Below, piece by piece: positions 24,899 to 34,238 of a stretch of 64,000 nucleotides of DNA; positions within the stretch are counted from its first letter, which is position 1, and the number at the start of each line of letters is the position of its first letter. The notes beneath the pieces are model-generated. The model worked only from the letters and a program-made list of their open reading frames with translations, made no database searches and was not told the origin of the DNA. The DNA lies in assembly GCF_900129875.1 (NCBI RefSeq), contig NZ_FQXC01000001.1, positions 806,001-870,000 on the forward strand, given 5' to 3'. The DNA is from Marivita hallyeonensis (GTDB lineage: Bacteria > Pseudomonadota > Alphaproteobacteria > Rhodobacterales > Rhodobacteraceae). The position numbers were made by a program, and so were the translations under genes.

Positions 24899-27189
24899 GC
24901 GCGCAACATCTCTGCTTCCCGGTCCGCGAGACGCCATGCCTGATCGCGGCCCGCGAGGTATGGCAGGGGCCAGTCGGTCGCAGCACGGTCGCCGATCTTC
25001 GACCCTTCGCGCAGCGTCCAGTATGGATCGGCCAGGTGGGGGCGGCCAACCGCAACCAGATCGGCGCGGCCTGCCATCAGGATCGAATTGGCGTGGTCGG
25101 CCTCGTAGATGTTGCCGACTGCCATCGTCCTAATCCCCGCTTCGTTGCGGATGCGGTCACTGAACGGCGTCTGGAACATGCGGCCATAGACGGGTTGTGC
25201 GTCTGGCGTCGTTTGCCCGGCTGAGACGTCGATCAAATCGGCACCGGCGTTGGCAAACGCCTGAGCAATCAGCACGGCATCCTCTGGCGTTACGCCGTCT
25301 TCACCCACCCAATCGGTCGCGGAAATGCGCACCGACATCGGCTTGTGCGCCGGCCAAACGGCGCGCATCGCTTCGAACACCTCCAACGGCCACCGCATCC
25401 GGTTTTCGAGTGACCCGCCGTATTCATCGGTCCGCACGTTCGAGACAGGCGACAGGAAGGAGGACACCAGATAGCCGTGCGCGGCATGCAATTCGATCAT
25501 GTCAAAACCTGCACGCTCGGCCATCTGGGTTGCGGCCACGAACTCATCGCGAACCTGATCCATCTCGGCACGGGTAATCTCGCGCGGGGTGGCGTTCTCT
25601 TTTGACCACGGAATTGGCGAGGCGCTGACAACGTCCCAATTGCCCTCTGGCAAAGGGGCGTCCATCGTGTCCCACCCCAGCTGGGTAGACCCCTTGCGCC
25701 CGGAATGTCCGATCTGACAGCAGATCTTTGCGTCTGTGTGCGTATGCACGAAATCGGTAAGACGCGACCACGCCGCTTCATGTTCGGGTGCATAGAGACC
25801 GGGACAGCCCGGCGTGATCCGGCCTTCGGCGCTCACACAGGTCATTTCCGTATAGACGAGGCCCGCGCCGCCTTTTGCCCGCTCTCCATAATGGATCAGA
25901 TGCCAGTCGGTCGGGCAGCCATCTACAGCCTTGTACTGGGCCATGGGTGACACCACGATGCGGGATTTCAACTCCATATCGCGCAGTTTGAAGGGGGCAA
26001 ACATCGGCGCTCGGACAGGCGCGTTGGGTGACACCCCCGCCTGATCCATGAACCATCGTTCCGCGCTTTCCAGCCACTTCGGGTCGCGCGCGCGCAGGTT
26101 CTCATGGCTGATCCGCTGCGACCGGGTCAGCATCGAATAGTTGAGCTGCACCGGGTCGAGCACGAAATACCGCTCCACCGTCTCGAACCACTCCATCGAG
26201 TTGCGCGCCGCGGATTGCAGGCGCAGCACTTCGAGCCTGCGGTCTTTTTCGTACCGGTCAAACGCCACCTGCATGTCGTCCTCGCCATGCAGCAAATCCG
26301 CCAGCGCGATCGCGGACTCCAAAGCCAGCTTCGTGCCTGAGCCGATGGAGAAATGCGCCGTCGCTGCCGCGTCACCCAAGAGCACGACATTCTCATGGCT
26401 CCATTTCTCGCACAGCACGCGCGGGAAGCGCAGCCAGGCCGACCCGCGGATGTGGTTGGCATTGGTCATCAGGGAATGACCGCCAAGGTGATCCTTGAAG
26501 ATGTCCTCGCAGATCGCGATGCTCTCCTGCTGGCTGATGTTGCCGAATCCGTAGGCGTCAAACGTCTCTTGCGAACACTCCACGATGAAGGTCGCCGTGT
26601 CGTCGTCGAACTGATAGGCGTGCGCCCAGACCCAACCCTTGTCCGTTTCTTCGAAGATGAACGTGAAGGCATCATCGAACCGCTGATGCGTTCCAAGCCA
26701 GACAAACTGGCAGTGCCGCAGGTCAATCTCGGGTTTGAACGTGTCTTGATACAGCAGGCGCGTTTTCGAATTGAGACCGTCACAGGCGACCACGACGTCG
26801 TAGTCCTTGGCATATGTCTCGGCGCTTTCAACCTCGGTTTCAAAGCGCAGATCGACGCCTAACTCTCGGGCGCGATCCTGAAGCAGAATCAACAGCTTCT
26901 TGCGGCCGATGCCGCAGAACCCGTGCCCGGAAGAGGTAATGACTTCACCCTTGTAGTGCAGAGCGACGTCATCCCAATAAGCGAAATGCGCCCGTATGGC
27001 CTCCGCACTTTTCGGGTCGTTGGCGGCAAGGTTGTCCAGCGTTTCGTCTGACAGAACGACGCCCCAGCCGAACGTGTCATCCGGTTTGTTGCGCTCGAAC
27101 ACCGTGATGTCATGCGACGGATCGCGCAGTTTCATCGAGATCGCAAAGTAGAGACCTGCAGGCCCACCACCGAGACACGCAACGCGCAT
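24895..27189 (-). CDS. Fused FAD monooxygenase/Old Yellow Enzyme, 2-aminobenzoyl-CoA monooxygenase/reductase type
   Basis: Bifunctional flavoprotein of about 764 residues. The N-terminal half is a PheA/PHBH-type FAD monooxygenase: GGGPAGL at residues 7-13, and [21 protein letters not shown] near residue 290. From about residue 390 an Old Yellow Enzyme domain follows: [49 protein letters not shown]. This fusion is the hallmark of 2-aminobenzoyl-CoA monooxygenase/reductase (Azoarcus evansii), also annotated as salicylyl-CoA 5-hydroxylase/oxidoreductase. The known reaction hydroxylates and reduces 2-aminobenzoyl-CoA to 2-amino-5-oxocyclohex-1-enecarboxyl-CoA. The ATG at 27189 has AAAGG upstream. 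It heads the minus-strand operon. Confidence 0.88.
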   Translation of the reverse strand: MRVACLGGGPAGLYFAISMKLRDPSHDITVFERNKPDDTFGWGVVLSDETLDNLAANDPKSAEAIRAHFAYWDDVALHYKGEVITSSGHGFCGIGRKKLLILLQDRARELGVDLRFETEVESAETYAKDYDVVVACDGLNSKTRLLYQDTFKPEIDLRHCQFVWLGTHQRFDDAFTFIFEETDKGWVWAHAYQFDDDTATFIVECSQETFDAYGFGNISQQESIAICEDIFKDHLGGHSLMTNANHIRGSAWLRFPRVLCEKWSHENVVLLGDAAATAHFSIGSGTKLALESAIALADLLHGEDDMQVAFDRYEKDRRLEVLRLQSAARNSMEWFETVERYFVLDPVQLNYSMLTRSQRISHENLRARDPKWLESAERWFMDQAGVSPNAPVRAPMFAPFKLRDMELKSRIVVSPMAQYKAVDGCPTDWHLIHYGERAKGGAGLVYTEMTCVSAEGRITPGCPGLYAPEHEAAWSRLTDFVHTHTDAKICCQIGHSGRKGSTQLGWDTMDAPLPEGNWDVVSASPIPWSKENATPREITRAEMDQVRDEFVAATQMAERAGFDMIELHAAHGYLVSSFLSPVSNVRTDEYGGSLENRMRWPLEVFEAMRAVWPAHKPMSVRISATDWVGEDGVTPEDAVLIAQAFANAGADLIDVSAGQTTPDAQPVYGRMFQTPFSDRIRNEAGIRTMAVGNIYEADHANSILMAGRADLVAVGRPHLADPYWTLREGSKIGDRAATDWPLPYLAGRDQAWRLADREAEMLRA

Positions 27190-27242
27190 TTTCAGCAACC
27201 TTTCATTTCGGTCAGTTTAAGCATTCTTCAGGCATGGTCATA

Positions 27243-27270
27243 TTTCAAGCATAAAATTTCGTGCTTGAAA
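27243..27270. promoter_or_regulatory. Candidate operator between the divergent catabolic operons
   Basis: A perfect 9-base inverted repeat, TTTCAAGCA (27243-27251) and TGCTTGAAA (27262-27270), separated by 10 AT-rich bases. It lies 54 bases upstream of the minus-strand monooxygenase/reductase start and 157 upstream of the plus-strand hydratase/dehydrogenase start, in an AT-rich patch unlike the surrounding GC-rich DNA. The cluster-encoded MarR protein is the obvious candidate to bind it and control both arms. Confidence 0.6.
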
Positions 27271-27426
27271 GTTTTGAATATATAACTTTTGCTGAGCCTG
27301 ACGAATCCGAGGGAGGTCCTGCATTTTGGACGCCACGCGCATCCCTGAACCAGCCCACACCAAGGGCACGACCCTGCTGCGTCCTCCGGCATATAGGCGA
27401 GCGCAACCAGGATTGCGGGCCTTTCC

Positions 27427-29370
27427 ATGACAGTCGACATCGCGCGCCAAGGTGACCTTGCGATTGTCACCATCGACAATCCACCAGTAAATGCGACGTC
27501 GCAGGCTGTCAGGCAGGTGCTGAGTGATGCTGTTCGACAAACCTCGTCCGACCCGGATGTGCGTGCCGTCGTGTTGCGCTGTGCCGGAAGGACCTTCGTT
27601 GCTGGTGGGGACGTCACGGAATTTGACAAACCCCCGGTCCCGCCACACTTGCCCGACGTCATCGCCGCGATCGAGGATGCGGACAAGCCATGGATCGCGG
27701 CGCTGCATGGCTCGGTTCTTGGCGGCGGGTTGGAACTTGCCATGGGGTGTCACGCACGCATCGGCGCCCCGGCGACGAAACTGGGCCTGCCGGAAGTCTC
27801 GCTTGGTCTGATCCCGGGTGCAGGAGGCACCGTGCGCTTGCCGCGCCTTGTTGAGGCAGACCTGGCCTTGGACATGGTCGCAACCGGAAAGCCAATTTCG
27901 GCAGAACGCGCGCTAAAGGCGGGCTTGATCGACCGGATTGCCGAGGGCGACCTTCTGGACGCAGCGAAAGAGCTCGCCCGCCGCACGACGGCACCACGAC
28001 GCACGCTTTCGCGTCCTGCCCGGCCGCCGAAAGATCCAAATGCGTTTGCGGCAGAAGCGGCCACACTGCGCGCCAGGGCGCGGGGTCAGAATTCTCCTGT
28101 CGCGGCCGTCGCGGCGATCGAACGCGCACTTGAGCTCCCGGCCGACGCAGCACTTGCAGCCGAACGGCAAGACTTTTTGGAGCTGAAGGCAGACCCGCAA
28201 AGCAAGGCCCTGCGGCGGATGTTCTTTGCTGAACGGCAGACGCTGAAGGACGACCCGCGCGCGGCAGGCACGGCGCGGCCCCTGGCGCACATCGGCGTCG
28301 TCGGTGGCGGTACCATGGGCGCAGGCATCGCTGCCGCGGCGCTATTATCGGGCCTGTCCGTCACGATGGTCGAACGCGACGCAGATGCCCTCGCGGCGGG
28401 GCAAGGCCGCGTTGGTGATATTCTCGACGGCAGCCTTAAACGCGGCAAGATCAGCCCCAAGCGCCATGCTGAAATACAGGCTGTCTTTGCCGGATCGGTA
28501 GACTATGCCGCGCTTTCTGACGCAGACCTTGTGATCGAAGCTGTGTTCGAGGACATCCAGGTCAAGACAACCGTTTTCAAGGCACTCGACAGCGCCACGC
28601 GCCCTGATGCGGTCCTCGCCACGAACACGTCCTATCTGGATGTCGGCCAGATCGCGTCTGCGGTGTCCGATCCATCCCGCGTGATCGGACTGCATTTCTT
28701 CTCTCCCGCGCACATCATGAAGTTGCTGGAGCTGGTCGTCCCTGACAGGGCGTCCCCTGACGCGGTGGCGACCGGTGCTGCCTTGGGCAAGCGTTTGGGC
28801 AAGATCACCGTTTTGTCGGGCGTCTGCGACGGCTTCATCGGCAACCGGATCATGTCGGCCTACCGACGAGAGGCGGATTACATGATCGAAGACGGGGCCT
28901 TGCCCGCGGACGTGGACAAGGCGATGCGCGACTTTGGATTTCCGATAGGCGTGTTCGAGATGCAGGATCTCGCCGGGCTCGACATCGCGTGGGCCATGCG
29001 CAAACGGCGGGCTGCGACCCGCGACCCGAATGAGCGATACATCGAGATTGCGGACCGGTTGTGCGAACAGGGTCGTCTCGGGCGAAAGACCGGCAAGGGT
29101 TGGTATCGGTATTCGGGCAAAACAGCCGAGGTTGATCCGGAGGTCACGGCCCTCATCGAAGCGGAATCGGCACGCAAGGGCATCGTGCGAAAGCCGCTTT
29201 CCGACGACGCCATCATGGCCCGCATTCTGACGGTTATGCAGACCGAGGGACGCGCGATCCTTTCGGAGGGGATTGCCGCGAAAAGCAGTGACATCGATGT
29301 GGTGATGGTCAATGGTTACGGGTTCCCGCGATGGCGGGGCGGGCCGATGTTCATGGCCGGGGAGATGTGA
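27427..29370 (+). CDS. Fused enoyl-CoA hydratase/3-hydroxyacyl-CoA dehydrogenase
   Basis: FadB-like bifunctional enzyme of 647 residues. The crotonase domain (about 1-190) keeps both catalytic Glu positions, in GGGLELAMGCHARI and LGLPEVSLGLIPGAGG. The dehydrogenase part begins with IGVVGGGTMGAGIAA (about residue 283 onward), has the catalytic HFFSPAHIMKLLELV, and ends with the C-terminal domain containing DGFIGNRIM. Unlike the paralogue at 48379-50355, all key residues are present. It is the first gene of the plus-strand operon and fits beta-oxidation of a ring-opened CoA thioester. Confidence 0.9.
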   Translation: MTVDIARQGDLAIVTIDNPPVNATSQAVRQVLSDAVRQTSSDPDVRAVVLRCAGRTFVAGGDVTEFDKPPVPPHLPDVIAAIEDADKPWIAALHGSVLGGGLELAMGCHARIGAPATKLGLPEVSLGLIPGAGGTVRLPRLVEADLALDMVATGKPISAERALKAGLIDRIAEGDLLDAAKELARRTTAPRRTLSRPARPPKDPNAFAAEAATLRARARGQNSPVAAVAAIERALELPADAALAAERQDFLELKADPQSKALRRMFFAERQTLKDDPRAAGTARPLAHIGVVGGGTMGAGIAAAALLSGLSVTMVERDADALAAGQGRVGDILDGSLKRGKISPKRHAEIQAVFAGSVDYAALSDADLVIEAVFEDIQVKTTVFKALDSATRPDAVLATNTSYLDVGQIASAVSDPSRVIGLHFFSPAHIMKLLELVVPDRASPDAVATGAALGKRLGKITVLSGVCDGFIGNRIMSAYRREADYMIEDGALPADVDKAMRDFGFPIGVFEMQDLAGLDIAWAMRKRRAATRDPNERYIEIADRLCEQGRLGRKTGKGWYRYSGKTAEVDPEVTALIEAESARKGIVRKPLSDDAIMARILTVMQTEGRAILSEGIAAKSSDIDVVMVNGYGFPRWRGGPMFMAGEM

Positions 29371-29375
29371 GCGAT

Positions 29376-30194
29376 ATGCCGAAGCGCGACTGGGACGATG
29401 CCTTCGCCAACATGGCGCATGTTGAGGGGTCGGAGAAACTGCCCACCTTCTGGGCCGATCGCGCCGCAGCCTATCGCGCAAGCGGTGTCCGGGTGGACGA
29501 AGATATCCGCTACGGGCCTGCCGAACGCGAGCTGATGGACATCGTGTGGCCGGATGGTGCGCCAAAGGGCCTCGCCGTGTTCGTTCACGGGGGCTTCTGG
29601 ATCCGCATGGACAAGTCTCACTGGACCGATCTGGCAGAAGGTGCGCGTGCCAACGGGTGGGCGGTGGCCTTGCCACAATACACGCTCGCCCCGGAGGCCC
29701 GCATTTCACAGATGACACGCCAAGTGGCCAGCGCGATTGCCCTGGCGGCGGACAAGGTCGATGGTCCGATCCGACTGGCTGGGCATTCGGCGGGTGGGCA
29801 CCTCGTGTCGCGCATGGTGTGCGTTGACAGTCCTTTGCTGACGCCAGTGCTGGACCGGGTTGAGCACGTTCTGTCTCTGTCCGGCCTGCACGATTTGCGC
29901 CCGCTGATGTGGACCGCGATGAACGATCTTCTGAAGCTCGACGAGGAAGAGGCCTGCGCCGAAAGCGCGGCCCTGCTGCGCCCGCATGAACGCGCCAACG
30001 TTACCGCTTGGGTCGGGGGTGGCGAACGGCCTGAATTCATCCGCCAGACAAAGCTGCTTGCGATGATTTGGGACGGGCTCGATGTGCCGATCCGCGAAGT
30101 GATTGAAGGCGATCATAATCACTTCACGGTGCTGGAGAGTTTGAAAGACGCCAACAGCCCGTTAACCCGCGCCTTCGTCGGGCTGAATGGTTAG
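29376..30194 (+). CDS. Arylformamidase-like alpha/beta hydrolase
   Basis: Cytosolic alpha/beta hydrolase of 272 residues resembling kynurenine formamidase of the BNA7/AFMID type: oxyanion motif FVHGGFWIRMDKSHW near residue 70 and nucleophile elbow AGHSAGGHLVSRM near residue 143, followed by LSGLHDLRPL. A late GDHNHF supplies the catalytic His. It begins five bases after the preceding stop. Such enzymes deformylate N-formylkynurenine or N-formylanthranilate, which would feed anthranilate into this pathway; a different ester or amide substrate is possible. Confidence 0.75.
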   Translation: MPKRDWDDAFANMAHVEGSEKLPTFWADRAAAYRASGVRVDEDIRYGPAERELMDIVWPDGAPKGLAVFVHGGFWIRMDKSHWTDLAEGARANGWAVALPQYTLAPEARISQMTRQVASAIALAADKVDGPIRLAGHSAGGHLVSRMVCVDSPLLTPVLDRVEHVLSLSGLHDLRPLMWTAMNDLLKLDEEEACAESAALLRPHERANVTAWVGGGERPEFIRQTKLLAMIWDGLDVPIREVIEGDHNHFTVLESLKDANSPLTRAFVGLNG

Positions 30195-30308
30195 ACGGAG
30201 TGAATGCATGTCAGTCGTTCCGCAGCGAAGCGACACCTGTTTGAATAGCTTTACGCCTGAAATTTAAGAGATAAACTGAACAAAAACGACAACAGGGAAG
30301 GGGAAAGA

Positions 30309-30767
30309 ATGACGGAGATGTCACCCGGGATCGTCCAGTCGCATACCGGCATGGATGCGATTGAATGGAACATCCTCGGGCAAACCTATGTCCCGAAGGC
30401 GAAGACAGATGACTGTTTTTCGTGGCACGCGACCCTGCCACCAGGAACTTTTGTACCGCCCCATATTCACCCGGATCAGGACGAATACCTCTATATTCTC
30501 GAAGGTCGGTTCGACTTTCTGCTCAATGGCGTCGAAGCATTTGGCGAGCCGGGCGATCTGATCAAGCTGCCCAAGGGCATCCCGCACGGGATCTTCAACA
30601 AGTCCGACCAGGCGATCAAAACGCTATTCTGGGTCACGCCGACCGGACCACTCTACGAATTGTTCTGGGCGCTTCACAACCTCGGGCCAGAGCCCGACCC
30701 TGCAGAGGTGGTGGCGATCTCCGCGGCCCATTCCGTTGATTTCCTGCCCCCCGGCAAGTCGAAATAA
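30309..30767 (+). CDS. Metal-binding cupin protein (second of two)
   Basis: Cupin of 152 residues with complete metal ligands: motif 1 GTFVPPHIHPDQDEYLYILE and motif 2 GDLIKLPKGIPHGIFN. It is a paralogue of the cupin at 21308-21760, which sits on the opposite arm of the same cluster. It is preceded by a 114-base gap, so it may have its own promoter, and by an AAGGGG ribosome-binding site. Three bases separate it from the flavin monooxygenase. A dioxygenase, isomerase or ligand-binding role is possible; nothing in the sequence decides. Confidence 0.82.
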   Translation: MTEMSPGIVQSHTGMDAIEWNILGQTYVPKAKTDDCFSWHATLPPGTFVPPHIHPDQDEYLYILEGRFDFLLNGVEAFGEPGDLIKLPKGIPHGIFNKSDQAIKTLFWVTPTGPLYELFWALHNLGPEPDPAEVVAISAAHSVDFLPPGKSK

Positions 30768-30770
30768 GCG

Positions 30771-32009
30771 ATGAAGCGGGTTGTCATAGCAGGTGCAGGT
30801 ATCGGTGGTCTGACCACCGCCTTGATGCTGCACCAGCGTGGCATTGAGGCCGTCGTTGTCGAACAGGCGGCGCAGGTGCGCGAGGTGGGTGTTGGGATCA
30901 ACACGCTGCCCCATTCGATTGCGGAGCTGGCAAATCTCGATCTTCTGGACCGGCTGGATCAGGTTGGCTTGCGGACGCGCGAACTGCGCTATCTCAATCG
31001 CGCCGGAAAAGAGGTTTGGCGGGAATTGCGCGGCCTTCACGCAGGTCACGACCACCCTCAGTTTTCCATCCACCGCGGCAGGCTTCAGAAGCTGTTGTTC
31101 GACGCGGTTGTCGAACGGCTCGGCCCCGCGGCGGTGATCACCGGACACGCGCTGCGTGGGTTCGTGCAGGACGAAAAAGGCGTGACCGCCCACTTTGTCG
31201 ATACGAAGGACGGGATCGGTTCGCTGCAACTGCGCTCCGAAGTGCTGGTCTGTGCGGACGGCATTCACAGCGCCGGGCGGCGCGCGTTTTATCCCGGTGA
31301 AGGCGCGCCAAGCTGGCCCGGCGTCGTCATGTGGCGCGGCGCAACCGAATGGCCCGTCTGGGAAGACGGAGAGACGATGGCGATTGCAGGCGGTTTGGCA
31401 GGCAAATTCGTCCTCTACCCGATTTCACCTGTGAACGACGGCAAACAGTTGATGAACTGGGTCGTCAACGTCCGGATCAAGGACCCGAAAGTGTCGCCGC
31501 CACCGCGCGAAAGCTGGTCCAAGCGGGCCTCCCTTGCGACCGTTTTGCCTTATGCAAAGCGCTTCACCATTCCGGGCATGGACATCGAAGCGCTGGTGCG
31601 AGCGACGGATGCAATCTTTGAATATCCGATGGCAGACCGCGACCCGCTGCCGCGCTGGACCTTCGGGCGCGTCACGCTTCTCGGCGATGCGGCACACCCC
31701 ATGTATCCCGTCGGTTCGAATGGCGCGGCGCAGGCCATACTGGACGCGCGATCCTTTGCGGATAATTTCGCACGTGCATCCCATCCGAGAGAGGCGCTCT
31801 ATCGCTACGAACGCGACCGCCGCCCCAAAACGGCAGACATCGTGCGCCAGAACCGCATCGGTGGCCCGGAACGCGTGATCGACGAGGTCGAAAGACTGGC
31901 CCCCGAAGGATTTGACGACGTGAATGACGTGCTAAGCCATGGCGACCGCGAGGCCATCGTTCGGGGCTATGCGAAACTGGCCGGCTTTGCGACGCAACGG
32001 CGACGATGA
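30771..32009 (+). CDS. FAD-dependent aromatic monooxygenase (PhzS/salicylate hydroxylase-like)
   Basis: Class A flavoprotein monooxygenase of 412 residues. The FAD/NADH fold has GAGIGGL at the N-terminus, a middle DG segment VLVCADGIHSAGRRAF and the second FAD motif LLGDAAHPMYPVGSNGAAQAILDA. It is distinct from the N-terminal half of the fused enzyme upstream and closer to PhzS or salicylate-hydroxylase proteins. It follows the cupin by 3 bases. It may hydroxylate a free aromatic acid, generating a second entry substrate for the cluster; the substrate is not predictable. Confidence 0.8.
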   Translation: MKRVVIAGAGIGGLTTALMLHQRGIEAVVVEQAAQVREVGVGINTLPHSIAELANLDLLDRLDQVGLRTRELRYLNRAGKEVWRELRGLHAGHDHPQFSIHRGRLQKLLFDAVVERLGPAAVITGHALRGFVQDEKGVTAHFVDTKDGIGSLQLRSEVLVCADGIHSAGRRAFYPGEGAPSWPGVVMWRGATEWPVWEDGETMAIAGGLAGKFVLYPISPVNDGKQLMNWVVNVRIKDPKVSPPPRESWSKRASLATVLPYAKRFTIPGMDIEALVRATDAIFEYPMADRDPLPRWTFGRVTLLGDAAHPMYPVGSNGAAQAILDARSFADNFARASHPREALYRYERDRRPKTADIVRQNRIGGPERVIDEVERLAPEGFDDVNDVLSHGDREAIVRGYAKLAGFATQRRR

Positions 32010-32093
32010 CAGATCAAGACGCGCTGGAAGAACCGGGCGCAAACCACGGTAACAGGTTCAACCAAAAACAAAATTACGACTGGGAGATATGAC

Positions 32094-33263
32094 ATGAAAC
32101 CAACACTGAAAATCGCGACCGGCGCCGCCGTGCTGTCCATGCTGATGGGCACGACTGCGCTCGCTGAAAACCTGAAGATCGGCATGGTCGTCACGCTGTC
32201 GGGCCCACCCGCGGCACTTGGTCAGCAGATCGTAGATGGCTTTCAACTGGCCCTGGATGAAAAGGGCGGCATGTTGGGCGGACAGGCGGTCGATCTGATC
32301 GTGGAAGACGACGAGTTGAAGCCCGATGTGGCGCTTCTGAAAGCCACCTCGCTCATCGAACGCGAAGAGGTCGACTTCGTCGTCGGCACAGTCTTCTCGA
32401 ACATGCTGCAAGCGATCTTCAAGCCGATCGTGGAAAGCGAAACTTTCCTGATCAGCCCCAACGCCGGGCCGTCGACCTTTGCGGGCAATAACTGCAATCC
32501 GTACTTCTTCGTGACCTCCTATCAGAACAACCAGAACGCCGAAGTCAGCGGCATGGTCGCCAATGAGGAAGGGTTCGAGAACGTCTTCGTCATGGCGCCG
32601 AACTATCAGGCGGGGCGCGATAACGTGGAAGGGTTCAACAAGACCTTCGAAGGCACCGTCACCGACGAAGTGTTTACACCGCTAGGCCATCAGGACTTCT
32701 CCGCAGAGCTCGCGCGGATGTCGACATCGGGCGCGGATGCGGTCTTCACCTTCATGCCGGGCGGCATGGGCGTGCGCCTTGTCGGACAGTTTGACGGTGC
32801 GGGTCTGAAGGACAGCATGAAGTTCATGTCAGTCTTCACAACGGACGAGACCACTCTGCCGGGTCAAAAGGATGCCGCTGTCGGCTTCCTTGCTGCAGGC
32901 AACTGGGCGCCCGACATGGACAACGAGGCGAACAATGCCTTCGTGTCCGCGTTTGAGGAAAAATACGGCTATATTCCTGGTGGTTATGCCATGCAGGCCT
33001 ATGACACCGCCAACCTGATCGACAGCGCTGTGGCGGCGACGGGTGGATCGCTGGAGGACAAGGACGCTGTGCGCGCTGCGTTGAAAGCGGCTGACTTCAC
33101 GTCCGTCCGCGGCGACTTTTCGTTCAACAACAATCACTACCCGGTGCAGGATTTCCATGCCCTGACCGTGGTGAAGCGGGATGACGGTAAGTTCCACACC
33201 TCCTTCGTGCGCACGGTCGTTGAAGATTATGCCGATAGCTTTGCCAGCGAGTGCGGCATGTAA
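32094..33263 (+). CDS. ABC importer substrate-binding protein (LivK/Leu-binding type)
   Basis: Periplasmic binding protein of 389 residues with a signal peptide (MKPTLKIATGAAVLSMLMGT then ALAEN). The mature part starts LKIGMVVTLSGPPAALGQQI, typical of type I periplasmic binding proteins for branched-chain amino acids and aromatic acids. It opens a five-gene importer (substrate-binding, two permeases, two ATPases) directly downstream of the aromatic-degradation genes, so it likely captures anthranilate or a related aromatic. The ATG at 32094 follows GGGAG. Confidence 0.88.
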   Translation: MKPTLKIATGAAVLSMLMGTTALAENLKIGMVVTLSGPPAALGQQIVDGFQLALDEKGGMLGGQAVDLIVEDDELKPDVALLKATSLIEREEVDFVVGTVFSNMLQAIFKPIVESETFLISPNAGPSTFAGNNCNPYFFVTSYQNNQNAEVSGMVANEEGFENVFVMAPNYQAGRDNVEGFNKTFEGTVTDEVFTPLGHQDFSAELARMSTSGADAVFTFMPGGMGVRLVGQFDGAGLKDSMKFMSVFTTDETTLPGQKDAAVGFLAAGNWAPDMDNEANNAFVSAFEEKYGYIPGGYAMQAYDTANLIDSAVAATGGSLEDKDAVRAALKAADFTSVRGDFSFNNNHYPVQDFHALTVVKRDDGKFHTSFVRTVVEDYADSFASECGM

Positions 33264-33311
33264 CTCTGACAGAGTCCCGGCCATCCCGCCGGGGCTCATC
33301 AAGGCCTGACC

Positions 33312-34238
33312 ATGTCTCTCACACTATTTCTGATCTTGTGCCTGAACGGGCTGCAATACGGTCTTTTGCTGTTTTTGATCGCAGCGGGGCTGACGCTCGT
33401 GTTCGGGGTGATGGGCTTCATCAACCTCGCGCATGGTGTGCAATACATGGTTGGTGCCTACCTGATCTTTGCCTTCACCGGGCTCACCGGCAGTTTCTGG
33501 CTCGCCCTTGTGCTGTCGTTGATCACGGCGCTTCTGATCGGGCTCTTGCTGGAATACGTCGTCTTTCGACATCTCTATTCCCGCTCGCACCTCGATCAGG
33601 TGCTGGCGACCTTCGGGATCATCATTTTCCTGAACGAATTGGCCAAGGTGCTGTTTGGTCCGGCGACGCTGTCCATTGATACGCCAGAGCTGTTGTCCGG
33701 GTCGATCCAATTGACCGAACAATTGCGCTATCCCGTCTATCGGCTTGTCACCATTGGCGTCGGACTGGTTGTGGCCGTCGGGCTGTTTCTGACGATCAGC
33801 TACACGCGGACCGGGATGCTGATCCGCGCCGGGTCCACCACGCCCGAGATGGTGTCGGCTCTGGGTGTGAACGTCAAACAACTGTTCCAGATCGTGTTTG
33901 GAGTGGGCGCGATGCTTGCGGGATTTGCGGGTGTCATCGCTGCGCCGATCTTTGCGATTGAACCCGGCATGGGTGACAACATCCTGATCATCGCCTTTGT
34001 GGTGATCATCATCGGCGGTGTCGGCTCTATCGGCGGGGCGTTCGTGGCGGCGATCCTCGTTGGGCTGATCGACACGCTAGGCCGGAGCCTCGTGACCGAA
34101 GCCCTTGGCCTTGTCTTCAATGCCTCGATGGCGAACCAGATCGGACCGGCACTGGCCTCGATGCTGATCTACATTCTGATGGCAGCGATCCTCGTGTTCC
34201 GGCCGAAAGGCCTGTTGCCCGCCAAGGGGGCCACATGA
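33312..34238 (+). CDS. ABC importer permease (LivH type)
   Basis: Inner-membrane permease of 308 residues with about eight hydrophobic helices, starting MSLTLFLILCLNGLQYGLLL and containing the conserved MGFINLAHGVQYM and GSIGGAFVAAILVG segments of LivH. The C-terminus FRPKGLLPAKG is typical. It pairs with the LivM-type permease, whose ATG overlaps its stop. Confidence 0.92.
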   Translation: MSLTLFLILCLNGLQYGLLLFLIAAGLTLVFGVMGFINLAHGVQYMVGAYLIFAFTGLTGSFWLALVLSLITALLIGLLLEYVVFRHLYSRSHLDQVLATFGIIIFLNELAKVLFGPATLSIDTPELLSGSIQLTEQLRYPVYRLVTIGVGLVVAVGLFLTISYTRTGMLIRAGSTTPEMVSALGVNVKQLFQIVFGVGAMLAGFAGVIAAPIFAIEPGMGDNILIIAFVVIIIGGVGSIGGAFVAAILVGLIDTLGRSLVTEALGLVFNASMANQIGPALASMLIYILMAAILVFRPKGLLPAKGAT

